Assembly: GCA_964505785.1 (NCBI GenBank)
Contig: CAZDJZ010000027.1
Span: 1-29,820, forward strand
Source of the DNA: CAYRTV01 sp964505785
Lineage (GTDB): Bacteria > Acidobacteriota > Aminicenantia > Aminicenantales > Aminicenantaceae
Direction: 5' to 3'
Length of the DNA: 29,820 nucleotides
A model generated the notes under the pieces. The model was not told the DNA's origin. It saw only the letters and a program-made list of their open reading frames with translations, and did not search any database. Shown here piece by piece: positions 22,783 to 29,820 of this stretch (position 1 is its first letter; the number at the start of each line of letters is the position of its first letter). Made by a program: the position numbers and the translations under genes.

Positions 22783-23787
22783 CTAAAACAATTTTTCTTC
22801 CTTTAATTCCCGGGTCATTAAGTCTTGCAACGCATGCCGGGGTTTTTTTTGCTGGTAAAGGACATGATAAACCTGCTCGCAGATAGGCATTTCAATATTC
22901 ATTTTTTTTGCCAGGTCCCGCACAGATTGGGTGGTTGTCACCCCTTCAGCGACCATCTTCATTCCGGAAAGCACCAGGTTTAAGGATTTTCCCTTGCCGA
23001 TTTCGTGTCCCACGTACCTGTTACGGCTCAATTTTCCCGTACATGTTAAGACCAGGTCACCGATTCCGGCCAGGCCTGCAAAGGTCCCGGGATTGGCGCC
23101 CATTTTTTTCCCTAGACGGGTGAGTTCGGCGATTCCCCTTGTAATCAAGGCAGCCAGAGAATTTAATCCATATTCAAGACCGTCCGATATACCGGCGGCA
23201 ATCGCCATGACATTCTTAACTGCAGCGGCCAACTCAACTCCAGTCACATCGTTGCTGGAATAGGCGCGGAAAAACGGATTGGACACCAGATGCTGGATAG
23301 ATCTGGATATTTGTTGATCATGCGAGGCCACAACTACGGCGGTGGGATGCGATTCCGCTACTTCCCGGGCAAAACTCGGGCCGGATAAAACTGCGATCCT
23401 GTTTGAGAAGCCGTTACCGAAAATTTCCTGCATTAATTCGCTCATGCGTTTCAAGGATTTCTTTTCAATACCTTTGGTTAAACTGACTATAATTTGCTTT
23501 TCGGAAATCAGGGGCTGCAAACGCTGGTACATGTCCCGGCAGAAATCAGACGGAACAACAATAAAGACCGCTTCCGCATTATCCATCGCTTCTTCCAGAT
23601 CATGGGAAAAATCAACATGGGATGGGAAGACGGTTCCGGGAAGGAATGTCCTGTTTTCCCGGTATTTCCGGGTTTCTTCGAAGATATCTTTTTCCCGGAT
23701 CCATATGCGGGTAGGAATATTTTGCCGTCCGAGATGAACAGCGAAGGCGCTGCCCCAGCTGCCGCCTCCGATAACTGTACATTTCAT
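22783..23787 (-). CDS. gpsA: Glycerol-3-phosphate dehydrogenase [NAD(P)+]
   Basis: A 334-residue cytosolic enzyme reducing dihydroxyacetone phosphate to sn-glycerol-3-phosphate, the backbone of phospholipids. NAD-binding GGGSWGSAFA (7-16), VSLTKGIE, LSGPSFAREVAES, the catalytic region AAAVKNVMAIAAGISDGL, and AGIGDLVLTCTGKLSRNRYVG are all typical. Its ATG overlaps the plsY stop by four bases, so the substrate-maker and substrate-user of the first lipid step are translationally coupled. Confidence 0.97.
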   Translation of the reverse strand: MKCTVIGGGSWGSAFAVHLGRQNIPTRIWIREKDIFEETRKYRENRTFLPGTVFPSHVDFSHDLEEAMDNAEAVFIVVPSDFCRDMYQRLQPLISEKQIIVSLTKGIEKKSLKRMSELMQEIFGNGFSNRIAVLSGPSFAREVAESHPTAVVVASHDQQISRSIQHLVSNPFFRAYSSNDVTGVELAAAVKNVMAIAAGISDGLEYGLNSLAALITRGIAELTRLGKKMGANPGTFAGLAGIGDLVLTCTGKLSRNRYVGHEIGKGKSLNLVLSGMKMVAEGVTTTQSVRDLAKKMNIEMPICEQVYHVLYQQKKPRHALQDLMTRELKEEKLF

Positions 23788-24374
23788 GACTTCTTTTCTC
23801 CCAGTTTATGTTCAATCCCTTTAAGCAGCCGCTGGATATTGCTGCGGTGCTGAAAGGCGATAATCAAAAACACAGCGAACCCCAGATAGAACAGCATCAT
23901 ATCCTCACGAAAGAGAAGTGCTGCAGCGGGAAATGCGATCGCTGCGATGAGAGTCCCCAGAGATACATAACGAGTGAGCGCAATAACCAGGAAAAAGAGC
24001 CCCAGCATAATGAGGAGGACCGGCCAATCCAAGACAGCATATACGCCTATTGTTGTCGCCATTCCCTTTCCGCCTTTGAATTTCAAGTAAAGCGGAAAGC
24101 AATGCCCCAGAACGGCTGCAAATCCGCATGCCAGTGCCCACTTTTCATCAGGCAAGGCATATAGCGCCAGCAGGGTGGGGATGACGCCCTTAAGGACATC
24201 TGCGAAGATAACAGGAACCGCTTTTTTCCAGCCCAGCAGCCGCAGCACATTGGTGGCGCCGATATTCCCGCTGCCGAATTTTCGGATATCCTTTTTTTCA
24301 CTTAACATATAGACAAGATAGCCGGTGGGAAAGGCGCCTAAAAAATAAGAGAACAAGACCATAAGGAGGATCAT
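23784..24374 (-). CDS. plsY: Glycerol-3-phosphate acyltransferase (acyl-phosphate dependent)
   Basis: A 196-residue integral membrane enzyme with five or more hydrophobic segments. It transfers an acyl chain from acyl-phosphate to glycerol-3-phosphate. Conserved motifs: FPTGYLV, GSGNIGATNVLR (34-45), GHCFPLYLKFKGGKGMATT. Length is normal. Four-base overlaps on both sides (thpR upstream, gpsA downstream) place it in the middle of the operon. Confidence 0.96.
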   Translation of the reverse strand: MILLMVLFSYFLGAFPTGYLVYMLSEKKDIRKFGSGNIGATNVLRLLGWKKAVPVIFADVLKGVIPTLLALYALPDEKWALACGFAAVLGHCFPLYLKFKGGKGMATTIGVYAVLDWPVLLIMLGLFFLVIALTRYVSLGTLIAAIAFPAAALLFREDMMLFYLGFAVFLIIAFQHRSNIQRLLKGIEHKLGEKKS

Positions 24375-24928
24375 TTGAGTTTACTCTCATGAACACGGCT
24401 GTAAACAGCTCCTTCCGGAGTTAATGTGCTTTCAAAAAGGATAATTTTATTTACGGAAACGGTTCCAAATACAACTTCTTTGAATTTTTCAATTTCAGGG
24501 ATCAAAAGCCGGGAATTAGTCTTCTTTTTATTCCGCCCGAGTGTCAGATGAGGATGGAAAGCCCTTTTTTCAGGGGAAAACCCCAGTTCAGCCAATTTCT
24601 GATCCAATTCTTTTTGGATGACTGACAGAGCGGGGTGTTCTTCCATTCCGGCCCAAACTATCCTCGGATTCCTGGATTTAACCGGGAATGTTCCCAATCC
24701 TCGGCATTCAGACGTGAAAGTTTGGTGTTTCTCTGTGATGCGGTCCATGATGGCTTTGATTTCATCAACTTGGTCATTGCGGATATTCCCCAGAAATTTC
24801 AGAGTCAGATGGATTCCTTCCGGATTGACCCATTTTATCCCCGGTCCGGCCGGTTTTAAAGTTTGTATTATTTTATCAAGGTTATCCCTGACTTCAGATT
24901 CCAATTCGATGGCGATAAATGTCCGCAT
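24371..24928 (-). CDS. thpR: RNA 2',3'-cyclic phosphodiesterase (2H phosphoesterase)
   Basis: A 185-residue LigT/ThpR-type protein with the two diagnostic H-x-T-L motifs: H40-L-T-L (IHLTLKFLGNI) and H127-L-T-L (HPHLTLGRNKK), which open 2',3'-cyclic phosphates to 2'-phosphates. The N terminus MRTFIAIEL is characteristic. It starts three bases after the cinA stop and overlaps plsY by four bases. It has no obvious functional link to the lipid genes; co-location is probably simple co-expression. Confidence 0.93.
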   Translation of the reverse strand: MRTFIAIELESEVRDNLDKIIQTLKPAGPGIKWVNPEGIHLTLKFLGNIRNDQVDEIKAIMDRITEKHQTFTSECRGLGTFPVKSRNPRIVWAGMEEHPALSVIQKELDQKLAELGFSPEKRAFHPHLTLGRNKKKTNSRLLIPEIEKFKEVVFGTVSVNKIILFESTLTPEGAVYSRVHESKLK

Positions 24929-24931
24929 GCG

Positions 24932-26203
24932 TCATTCTCCTTTCCGTGCGCCGTCAATCAAATGGATACGGAGCATATCCAGGCTTTTTTGACTGGAGCG
25001 GAATTTGACTGTTTCACGGTCTCCAAAAAAATCATTTTTTTCAACCCGCACTCCATTATCCCAACTTAAGGCCGTATAAACAAGACCCACTGGTTTTTCC
25101 GGAGTTCCTCCTCCAGGTCCCGCGATCCCGGTGATAGCCAGACCAAAATGCGCACCGGATAAATGACGGATGCCGTCCGCCATTGCTTGAGCGGTCTGGG
25201 AACTGACCGCTCCATGGTTTTCGATCAAATCAGCGGGAACCCCAAGCAGCTGCTGTTTAGCTTGATTTGAATAAGACTGGACACCTTGAATAAAATAATC
25301 AGAGCTCCCCGGAATATTGGTGATGCGGTGCCCGAGCAAACCGCCGGTACAAGACTCAGCTACAGCCAGAGTCTTGCTGTTTTTACGCAGCAGGTCACCG
25401 GTGACTTCCTCGAGTGCTTTTCCGTCTGTGGAATAGATCAGTTTACCAAGACGGGATTCGATTTTCCGAGACAATTCCAGAATTTTTCTCCGGGCGGAAT
25501 CGATGGATTTTTTTGAATGTGCCAGAAGATGAATATCGATTTGTCCGGGTGAAGCCAGAATTGTTACTGCAATTTCAGGATCATCCGGATAAATGTCAGA
25601 AATTTTTGATTCAATTGCAGATTCTCCCGGTCCGGTCAATCTTAAAGTCCGCCGGAAAGAGTATCCTTGCCGGAATTTTTCAAGGCGCGGGATAACGCTG
25701 TCTTTGAACATGGGCTTTAATTCCTTGGGAGGTCCGGGAAGCAGGACCGCTATCCGTTTGTTTTCTTCCAGAAATATTCCTGGGGCGGTCCCGTTCGGAT
25801 TGTCCAGAATAATCGCTCCTTCGGGGAAAAAGGCTTGTTTTTTATTGGACGAAGACATCTTTAAACCGCGTCTTTTAAAGCGCTTCTCTATGGTATTCAG
25901 AATGTCCGGCTGATAAATAAGTTTTTTCTGAAGTGTCTCTGCCAGGGTTTCGCGGGTAAGATCGTCCCGGGTAGGGCCGAGCCCGCCGATTACAATGATC
26001 AATCGCACCCTGGAAAACGCGGTTTGAAAACACTGATTAAGGTCAGCGCTGTTATCGCCCACAAGAGTTTTGTAAGCGGTTTCGATGCCTAAATCATTCA
26101 ATTTTTCAGTGATAAACAGAGAATTTGTGTCTTGGAAATAGGGGGTGAGAAGTTCCGATCCGACAGCAATGATCTCGCAGCGGAAGGTTGATGTTTCGCT
26201 CAT
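24932..26203 (-). CDS. cinA: CinA-family protein (nicotinamide-nucleotide amidohydrolase)
   Basis: A 423-residue full-length CinA. The N-terminal MoCF/COG1058 domain (about 5-170: IAVGSELLTPYFQDTNS, GGLGPTRDDLTRE) is linked to a C-terminal NMN deamidase domain (about 260-415: AVAESCTGGLLGHRITN, GAVSSQTAQAMADGIR, ITGIAGPGGGTPEKPVG). It recycles NMN to NaMN and may act on ADP-ribose. Four-base overlap with pgpA upstream; thpR starts three bases after its stop. Confidence 0.96.
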   Translation of the reverse strand: MSETSTFRCEIIAVGSELLTPYFQDTNSLFITEKLNDLGIETAYKTLVGDNSADLNQCFQTAFSRVRLIIVIGGLGPTRDDLTRETLAETLQKKLIYQPDILNTIEKRFKRRGLKMSSSNKKQAFFPEGAIILDNPNGTAPGIFLEENKRIAVLLPGPPKELKPMFKDSVIPRLEKFRQGYSFRRTLRLTGPGESAIESKISDIYPDDPEIAVTILASPGQIDIHLLAHSKKSIDSARRKILELSRKIESRLGKLIYSTDGKALEEVTGDLLRKNSKTLAVAESCTGGLLGHRITNIPGSSDYFIQGVQSYSNQAKQQLLGVPADLIENHGAVSSQTAQAMADGIRHLSGAHFGLAITGIAGPGGGTPEKPVGLVYTALSWDNGVRVEKNDFFGDRETVKFRSSQKSLDMLRIHLIDGARKGE

Positions 26204-26649
26204 GTTAATATCAGGTATGCATTGACCAGGATTCCGGCATACATTCCCGCTAAAATATCATCCAGCATGATGCCCCACCCGGAGGAAAATTTTTCCGCCC
26301 TTTTGATCCAAAGGGGCTTGATGATATCAAATAAACGGAATAGGAAAAAAGCTGCCAAAACAATCGGCCAGGATGGGGGCAGCATAAACAGGGCAATCCA
26401 TTGCCCTAAAATTTCATCGATCACGACAAACCGGGGGTCTTCCCGTTTGGAAGCAGCCTCAGCCACGGAAGCGGTCAGAACACCCACTGCATAAATGAGG
26501 AGTCCAACGATGATGAATACGGGCAAGGACCAGCTATGGATAAAATATTTGTACAGGAGGATCAAAACAAAACTGGCGGCTGTTCCCGGAGCTATAGGAA
26601 AAAACCCGATTCCAAAAAAACTAGCGATAATTTTTGATGTTATTTTCAT
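26200..26649 (-). CDS. pgpA: Phosphatidylglycerophosphatase A
   Basis: A 149-residue membrane protein with about four hydrophobic segments that dephosphorylates phosphatidylglycerophosphate. Family motifs: IAPGTAASFV near residue 20, VVIDEILGQW (acidic site), FFLFRLFDIIKPLWI, and GWGIMLDDILAGMYAG (second acidic site). It overlaps rimO upstream and cinA downstream by four bases each, and co-occurs with plsY and gpsA, supporting a role in phosphatidylglycerol synthesis. Confidence 0.95.
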   Translation of the reverse strand: MKITSKIIASFFGIGFFPIAPGTAASFVLILLYKYFIHSWSLPVFIIVGLLIYAVGVLTASVAEAASKREDPRFVVIDEILGQWIALFMLPPSWPIVLAAFFLFRLFDIIKPLWIKRAEKFSSGWGIMLDDILAGMYAGILVNAYLILT

Positions 26650-27974
26650 AAGTTGTATTGTCCATATAAATCATATTCATCACAGGCAGTGATTTCAACC
26701 GGAATAATTTTTCCGCTGTAATCATTCCGGTCCTCGCCAGTGTCCGCATACACGACTCCATCGACTTCCGGAGCCTGAAAGCATGCGCGCCCGGCCAGAA
26801 CACTTGGGTCTTCAGCCAGCCGCCCGTCTATGAGAACCGGTATCCGTTGTTTCAGATAAGCTTTATTGCGGCGGGCGGAAATATCGGCTTGAATTTCCAT
26901 GATCTCCTTTTTTCTCTCTTCTTTTTCCTGTTTTTTGACGGGGTCGCCTAAATCATATGAGGGGGTATGCCGTTCCCTGGAATAGGTGAATACGCCCAAA
27001 TGATCGAAGCAGGCCTGTCGGACAAATGTCTTGAGTCTCATGTATTCACGGCGGCCTTCGCCTGGGAATCCAACGATCAGCGACGTCCTTAAGGCGATAT
27101 CCGGGATTTTTTTTCTCACACTCCGGATAAACTTCAAAGCCTGAGTTGCGTCTGTTTTCCTATGCATGGCTTTGAGAATGCGCGGGTCGGCGTGCTGGAG
27201 AGGAATATCCAGATAAGAGCATATTTTTTCTTCCTGCATGATTTCCAAGAGTGCATCACTCACTTCTTCCGGATAGGCATAAAGGAAACGGATCCATTCC
27301 AAACCTTTTATATCCAAAAGTTTTTTCAGCAGGCGGGGGAGGCCGTCCGGTATGCCCTGGTCCTGTCCGTAAAAAGTAGAGTCCTGCGAAGTCAAGATGA
27401 TTTCCTTTACGCCAATGCCGGCCAGGTTTTGGGCTTCTGTGCGGATGGATGCAATGGTTCGCGACTGGTAGCGTCCTTTTATCCGAGGAATGGAACAGAA
27501 AGAACAAGCACGAGAGCAGCCTTCCGCAATTTTCACATAAGCCCATCCCGGAGGTGTGGATAGAAGGCGCGGGGAATCATGACTGTATAAAAAACAGTTT
27601 TCTCCGGGATTATAGGCATGCTCTTCCAGGGCTTCGACAATATGATGAAAATCTTTCACTCCAATCCATGCATCTACTTCCGGATAACTGTTTTTGAGGG
27701 TTTCCAATCCCACTTCAACATAACAGCCTGCGGCAACGATTTTTTTCTTCGGAGACCGGTGTTTTTCTTTAATTGCGTTTTGGATGGCGGTTTCCGATTC
27801 GCCGCGGGCATCGGAAATAAATCCGCAGGTATTGATAATGATGGCATCCGCGTTGCGAGTATCAGCCGCCAGGTTATATCCAGCCTGTTTGAGATAGCCA
27901 AGCATAACTTCACTATCCACCAGGTTTTTGGCGCAGCCCAGGCTGATTAAGGAGACTTTTTTTGAATTGGTCAT
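26646..27974 (-). CDS. rimO: Ribosomal protein S12 methylthiotransferase
   Basis: A 442-residue radical-SAM enzyme that methylthiolates the conserved Asp of ribosomal protein S12. The UPF0004 domain carries C14 (SLGCAKNLVDSE), C50 (NTCGFI) and C84 (AAGCYVE) for the auxiliary 4Fe-4S cluster. The radical-SAM site is C153-x3-C157-x2-C160 (EGCSRACSFCSIP, followed by RIKGRYQSR). A TRAM domain closes the C terminus (about 375-440, PVLIDGRL onward). It is the first gene of the lipid/housekeeping operon. No strong Shine-Dalgarno precedes ATG 27974. Confidence 0.96.
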   Translation of the reverse strand: MTNSKKVSLISLGCAKNLVDSEVMLGYLKQAGYNLAADTRNADAIIINTCGFISDARGESETAIQNAIKEKHRSPKKKIVAAGCYVEVGLETLKNSYPEVDAWIGVKDFHHIVEALEEHAYNPGENCFLYSHDSPRLLSTPPGWAYVKIAEGCSRACSFCSIPRIKGRYQSRTIASIRTEAQNLAGIGVKEIILTSQDSTFYGQDQGIPDGLPRLLKKLLDIKGLEWIRFLYAYPEEVSDALLEIMQEEKICSYLDIPLQHADPRILKAMHRKTDATQALKFIRSVRKKIPDIALRTSLIVGFPGEGRREYMRLKTFVRQACFDHLGVFTYSRERHTPSYDLGDPVKKQEKEERKKEIMEIQADISARRNKAYLKQRIPVLIDGRLAEDPSVLAGRACFQAPEVDGVVYADTGEDRNDYSGKIIPVEITACDEYDLYGQYNL

Positions 27975-28211
27975 AATACTCTGTCTAATTCCATTTTACA
28001 AAAATTGTCTTCTTCTGACCTATTCAGGTTGCTCATGGCAATGAATATGGGCCATATCCAGCCACTGCGCGTCTGTCCCCAGTGAAGACATCCGTTCCGA
28101 TTCCACGGAATCGCTCCTCTCTGATTCAAAAAGGAACCGTGCCCGCTCAGGCTCCATAAATGAAGCGTTCAAGATGCATAGAACCGTTCTGGGGTGCATC
28201 TATTGAGCCAG
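27975..28211. other. Intergenic stretch between asnS and rimO
   Basis: The 237 bases hold a possible 59-residue gene (28020-28199, minus), a 16-bp perfect palindrome CGATTCC-AC-GGAATCG (28098-28113) inside it, and a hairpin (28173-28200) that overlaps its start codon. On the minus strand this hairpin has outer arms GATGCA/TGCATC and inner arms AGAAC/GTTCT. It begins 12 bases behind the asnS stop and could help end that transcript, but has no T-run. No clear promoter for rimO was found. Confidence 0.5.
28020..28199 (-). CDS. Possible small protein of 59 residues, unknown
   Basis: The frame starts with MHPRTVLCILNASF, continues through a strongly charged segment (EPERARFLFESERSDSVESE) and ends WLDMAHIHCHEQPE, where a cluster of His and Cys (HIHCHE) could bind metal. 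I do not recognise it. It lies in the same direction between asnS and rimO, 12 bases behind asnS. Against it: no Shine-Dalgarno, a hairpin over the start codon, and an internal palindrome, so it may instead be a structured repeat that happens to be open. An internal ATG would give a 45-residue version. Confidence 0.28.
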   Translation of the reverse strand: MHPRTVLCILNASFMEPERARFLFESERSDSVESERMSSLGTDAQWLDMAHIHCHEQPE

Positions 28212-29504
28212 TCAAGGATAAATCCGGTACAGCAGGCGAGGGAAAGGGATTGTTTCGCGGATGTGTTTGATTTTGCATAACCAGGCAACCATTCGTTCAA
28301 TACCCAGGCCGAAACCGGAATGGGGAGCGGAACCATAACGTCTTAAGTCCAGGTACCACTCATAATCTTTCCGGGGCAGATTATGTTCCCGGATTTTCTG
28401 CTCCAGCAGTTTATAGTCGTGAATTCGCTGGCCGCCGCCGATGATTTCGCCGTATCCTTCGGAAGCAAGGATATCCACGCCTAAAACCAGGTCAGGGCGG
28501 TCTTCGTCGGGCTGCATGTAAAAGGCCTTGATTTTTGCGGGAAAGTGAGTCATGCTGACCGGCTGATTAAAAATATCGGAAAGAGCGGTTTCTTCCGGCG
28601 CGCCGAAATCATCGCCGAATTTTAAATCAAATCCTTTCTTATTCAGTTTTTCTATAGCGTCTTCATATTTTATGTGGGGGAAAGGCGCTTTGACCTGTTC
28701 CAGCGGCTTGGTGTCCCGTTCCAGAATTTCCAGGGCTTTTTGGTTTTTTTCCAGAACCCGTTCGATGATATTAACGATCAGGTCTTCGCCTAATTTTTTT
28801 GCGTCTTCCAGCTCGGCGAAAGCCACTTCCGGCTCCACCATCCAGAATTCCATCAGGTGCTTACGGGTTTTTGACTTTTCCGCACGGAAAGTGGGGCCGA
28901 AGCAGTAGACTTTGCCGAAAGCCGCGGCTGTCGCCTCGTTATAGAGCTGGCCGCTTTGGCTCAAGTAAGCTTTGTCATCAAAGTATTGGGTTTCGAAAAG
29001 GGTGGTGGTACCTTCGCAGGCACTGGGAGTAAGCAGAGGGGTGTCCATCAGGCGGAATCCCTGCCCGTCAAAAAAATCCCGAATGGCTTTAATTGTTTGG
29101 GCACGGATTTCAAGAACAGCATGCTGTTTTTGAGACCTAAGCCAAAGATGGCGGTTTTCCATTAAAAAGGAAGTGCCGTGTTCCTTGGGTGTAATCGGAT
29201 AGTCTTCGGCAACCTGAATGATATCGATATCTTCGAGTTCAATTTCATATCCGCCGGGAGCCCGTTTGTCTTCTTTGACTTTCCCTCTGATTATCAATGA
29301 AGATTCTTGAGTTAATTCATCAAATTTTTCAAAAAGGGGATGGCCTTTTCCCGGGCTGTACACAGTTGACTGCACAATACCGGTGCCGTCGCGGACCAGA
29401 ATAAACCGGATTTTTCCGCTTGAACGTTTGTTGTATACCCAGCCCCGGACTTCAACGGTCTCTCCGGTGTGCTGACTCAAATCTTCAACATATACCCATT
29501 TCAT
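28212..29504 (-). CDS. asnS: Asparaginyl-tRNA synthetase
   Basis: A 430-residue class IIb synthetase charging tRNA-Asn. The N-terminal OB-fold anticodon-binding domain (about 1-100: TVEVRGWVYNKRSSGKIRF) is followed by the catalytic core: motif 2 FGPTFRAEKSKTRKHLMEFW, GGGQRIHDY, and motif 3 GFGLGIERMVAWL near the C terminus. The ATG at 29504 gives MKWVYVEDLSQHTGE, the usual start of the family; an extension to 29570 adds 22 unlikely residues. No Shine-Dalgarno is present. A promoter -10 box lies nine bases before the ATG, so the mRNA may be leaderless. Confidence 0.96.
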   Translation of the reverse strand: MKWVYVEDLSQHTGETVEVRGWVYNKRSSGKIRFILVRDGTGIVQSTVYSPGKGHPLFEKFDELTQESSLIIRGKVKEDKRAPGGYEIELEDIDIIQVAEDYPITPKEHGTSFLMENRHLWLRSQKQHAVLEIRAQTIKAIRDFFDGQGFRLMDTPLLTPSACEGTTTLFETQYFDDKAYLSQSGQLYNEATAAAFGKVYCFGPTFRAEKSKTRKHLMEFWMVEPEVAFAELEDAKKLGEDLIVNIIERVLEKNQKALEILERDTKPLEQVKAPFPHIKYEDAIEKLNKKGFDLKFGDDFGAPEETALSDIFNQPVSMTHFPAKIKAFYMQPDEDRPDLVLGVDILASEGYGEIIGGGQRIHDYKLLEQKIREHNLPRKDYEWYLDLRRYGSAPHSGFGLGIERMVAWLCKIKHIRETIPFPRLLYRIYP

Positions 29505-29513
29505 AATGGCATG

Positions 29514-29542
29514 ATTATAGAAAATAACCGGGAAAAATGCAA
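29514..29542 (-). promoter_or_regulatory. Promoter candidate giving a near-leaderless asnS transcript
   Basis: On the minus strand TTGCAT (29542-29537), a 17-base spacer and consensus TATAAT (29519-29514). The nine bases CATGCCATT separate the -10 box from the start codon, so the 5' leader would be about 1-3 bases. Confidence 0.5.
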
Positions 29543-29572
29543 AATTAAATACGCAAAACGCGAAACGCAAAA

Positions 29573-29638
29573 CGCGAAACGTAAAACGCGAAACGCAAAA
29601 TGACGACCTTATCTAATTCAATGTCATCCTGAGCGGAG
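29573..29638. repeat. Direct repeat copy A (CGAAACG units plus GTCATCCTGAG motif)
   Basis: A short-unit array of CGCGAAACG and CGCAAAACG steps leads into TGACGACCTTATCTAATTCA and then TGTCATCCTGAGCGGAG. The same sequence recurs at 29748-29820 with one extra 7-base GCGAAAC unit. The GTCATCCTGAG end belongs to the dispersed family also present at 21925. Confidence 0.75.
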
Positions 29639-29747
29639 CGAAGGACCTTAGAGTGCATCGCCTCGTAATCCTAAACCGGTGAATGGTGAATGGATCGGGG
29701 ATGTGTATGTGAATGTTGGAAACGCTGGAATAGAGTGTTGGAATATT
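29639..29747. other. Intergenic spacer between direct repeats
   Basis: Low-complexity sequence with short echoes (GTGAATG-GTGAATG, and GTTGGAA...GCTGGAA...GTTGGAA). No gene, promoter or terminator is supported here. Confidence 0.5.
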
Positions 29748-29820
29748 CGCGAAACGTAAAACGCGAAACGCGAAACGCAAAATGACGACCTTATCTAATT
29801 CAATGTCATCCTGAGCGGAG
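29748..29820. repeat. Direct repeat copy B, running out of the window
   Basis: Matches 29573-29638 except for one additional GCGAAAC unit, and is cut by the window end. The offset of about 175-182 bases suggests a tandem duplication that may continue beyond the window. Confidence 0.75.

Noticed and set aside
29550..29820. CRISPR array
   Set aside because: The repeated CGAAACG steps have no regular 24-37-base repeat with unique spacers, and no cas genes are present. It is a microsatellite within a direct duplication.
1..29820. tRNA, rRNA, prophage or insertion sequence
   Set aside because: No cloverleaf-like segments, rRNA stretches, transposase, integrase or phage structural genes were seen in any frame.

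Overview
The window holds 26 confident protein-coding genes and three weak or uncertain small ones. There is no rRNA, tRNA, CRISPR array or recognisable insertion sequence. Genes are densely packed with many 4-base ATGA overlaps, moderate GC and frequent signal peptides, and one clear lipobox protein. This fits a Gram-negative (diderm), probably uncultured bacterium. The mix of paired M16 peptidase-like proteins, FHA/GAF/PP2C signalling, nucleotide-translocase-like carriers and dispersed hairpin repeats reminds me of Acidobacteriota/Aminicenantes-type genomes, but that placement is a guess from gene content.

Layout. 1-1.3 kb: an XRE regulator fused to a degenerate ImmA-like peptidase domain, flanked by 30-bp inverted repeats. 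1.5-3.8 kb: pepD and a divergent macro-domain gene. 3.8-11.3 kb (minus strand): STAS protein, ATP/ADP-translocase-like protein with C-terminal HEAT repeats, FHA-GAF-PP2C phosphatase and two M16-like proteins. 11.5-16.5 kb (plus strand): an operon of five genes, namely a secreted PPP/Shewanella-like phosphatase, a secreted pseudokinase, a second ATP/ADP-translocase-like carrier and two secreted or membrane-anchored kinase-fold proteins with an NxDRxxxN...IDHS catalytic signature. The last of these has a frameshift in its signal peptide. 16.6-18.7 kb (minus strand): a ribbon-helix-helix regulator with sat and cysC, which make APS and PAPS. 18.7-19.2 kb: an RsbW-like anti-sigma kinase. 19.4-21.9 kb (plus strand): metK-ahcY, the S-adenosylmethionine cycle. 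22-28 kb (minus strand): a tight operon rimO-pgpA-cinA-thpR-plsY-gpsA-TPR lipoprotein, mixing glycerophospholipid synthesis with RNA and nucleotide housekeeping. 28.2-29.5 kb: asnS. The end of the window is repetitive intergenic DNA.

The most interesting part is the 11.5-16.5 kb operon. Kinase-fold proteins carrying export signals need ATP outside the cytoplasm, and they are co-encoded with a carrier of the ATP/ADP translocase superfamily and with an exported protein-phosphatase-like enzyme. I propose, as inference, an extracytoplasmic phosphorylation module with writer, eraser, pseudokinase and nucleotide supply. A second, HEAT-fused translocase-like protein is transcribed divergently from the same control region, beside partner-switching components (STAS, PP2C phosphatase, and an RsbW-like kinase 7 kb away).
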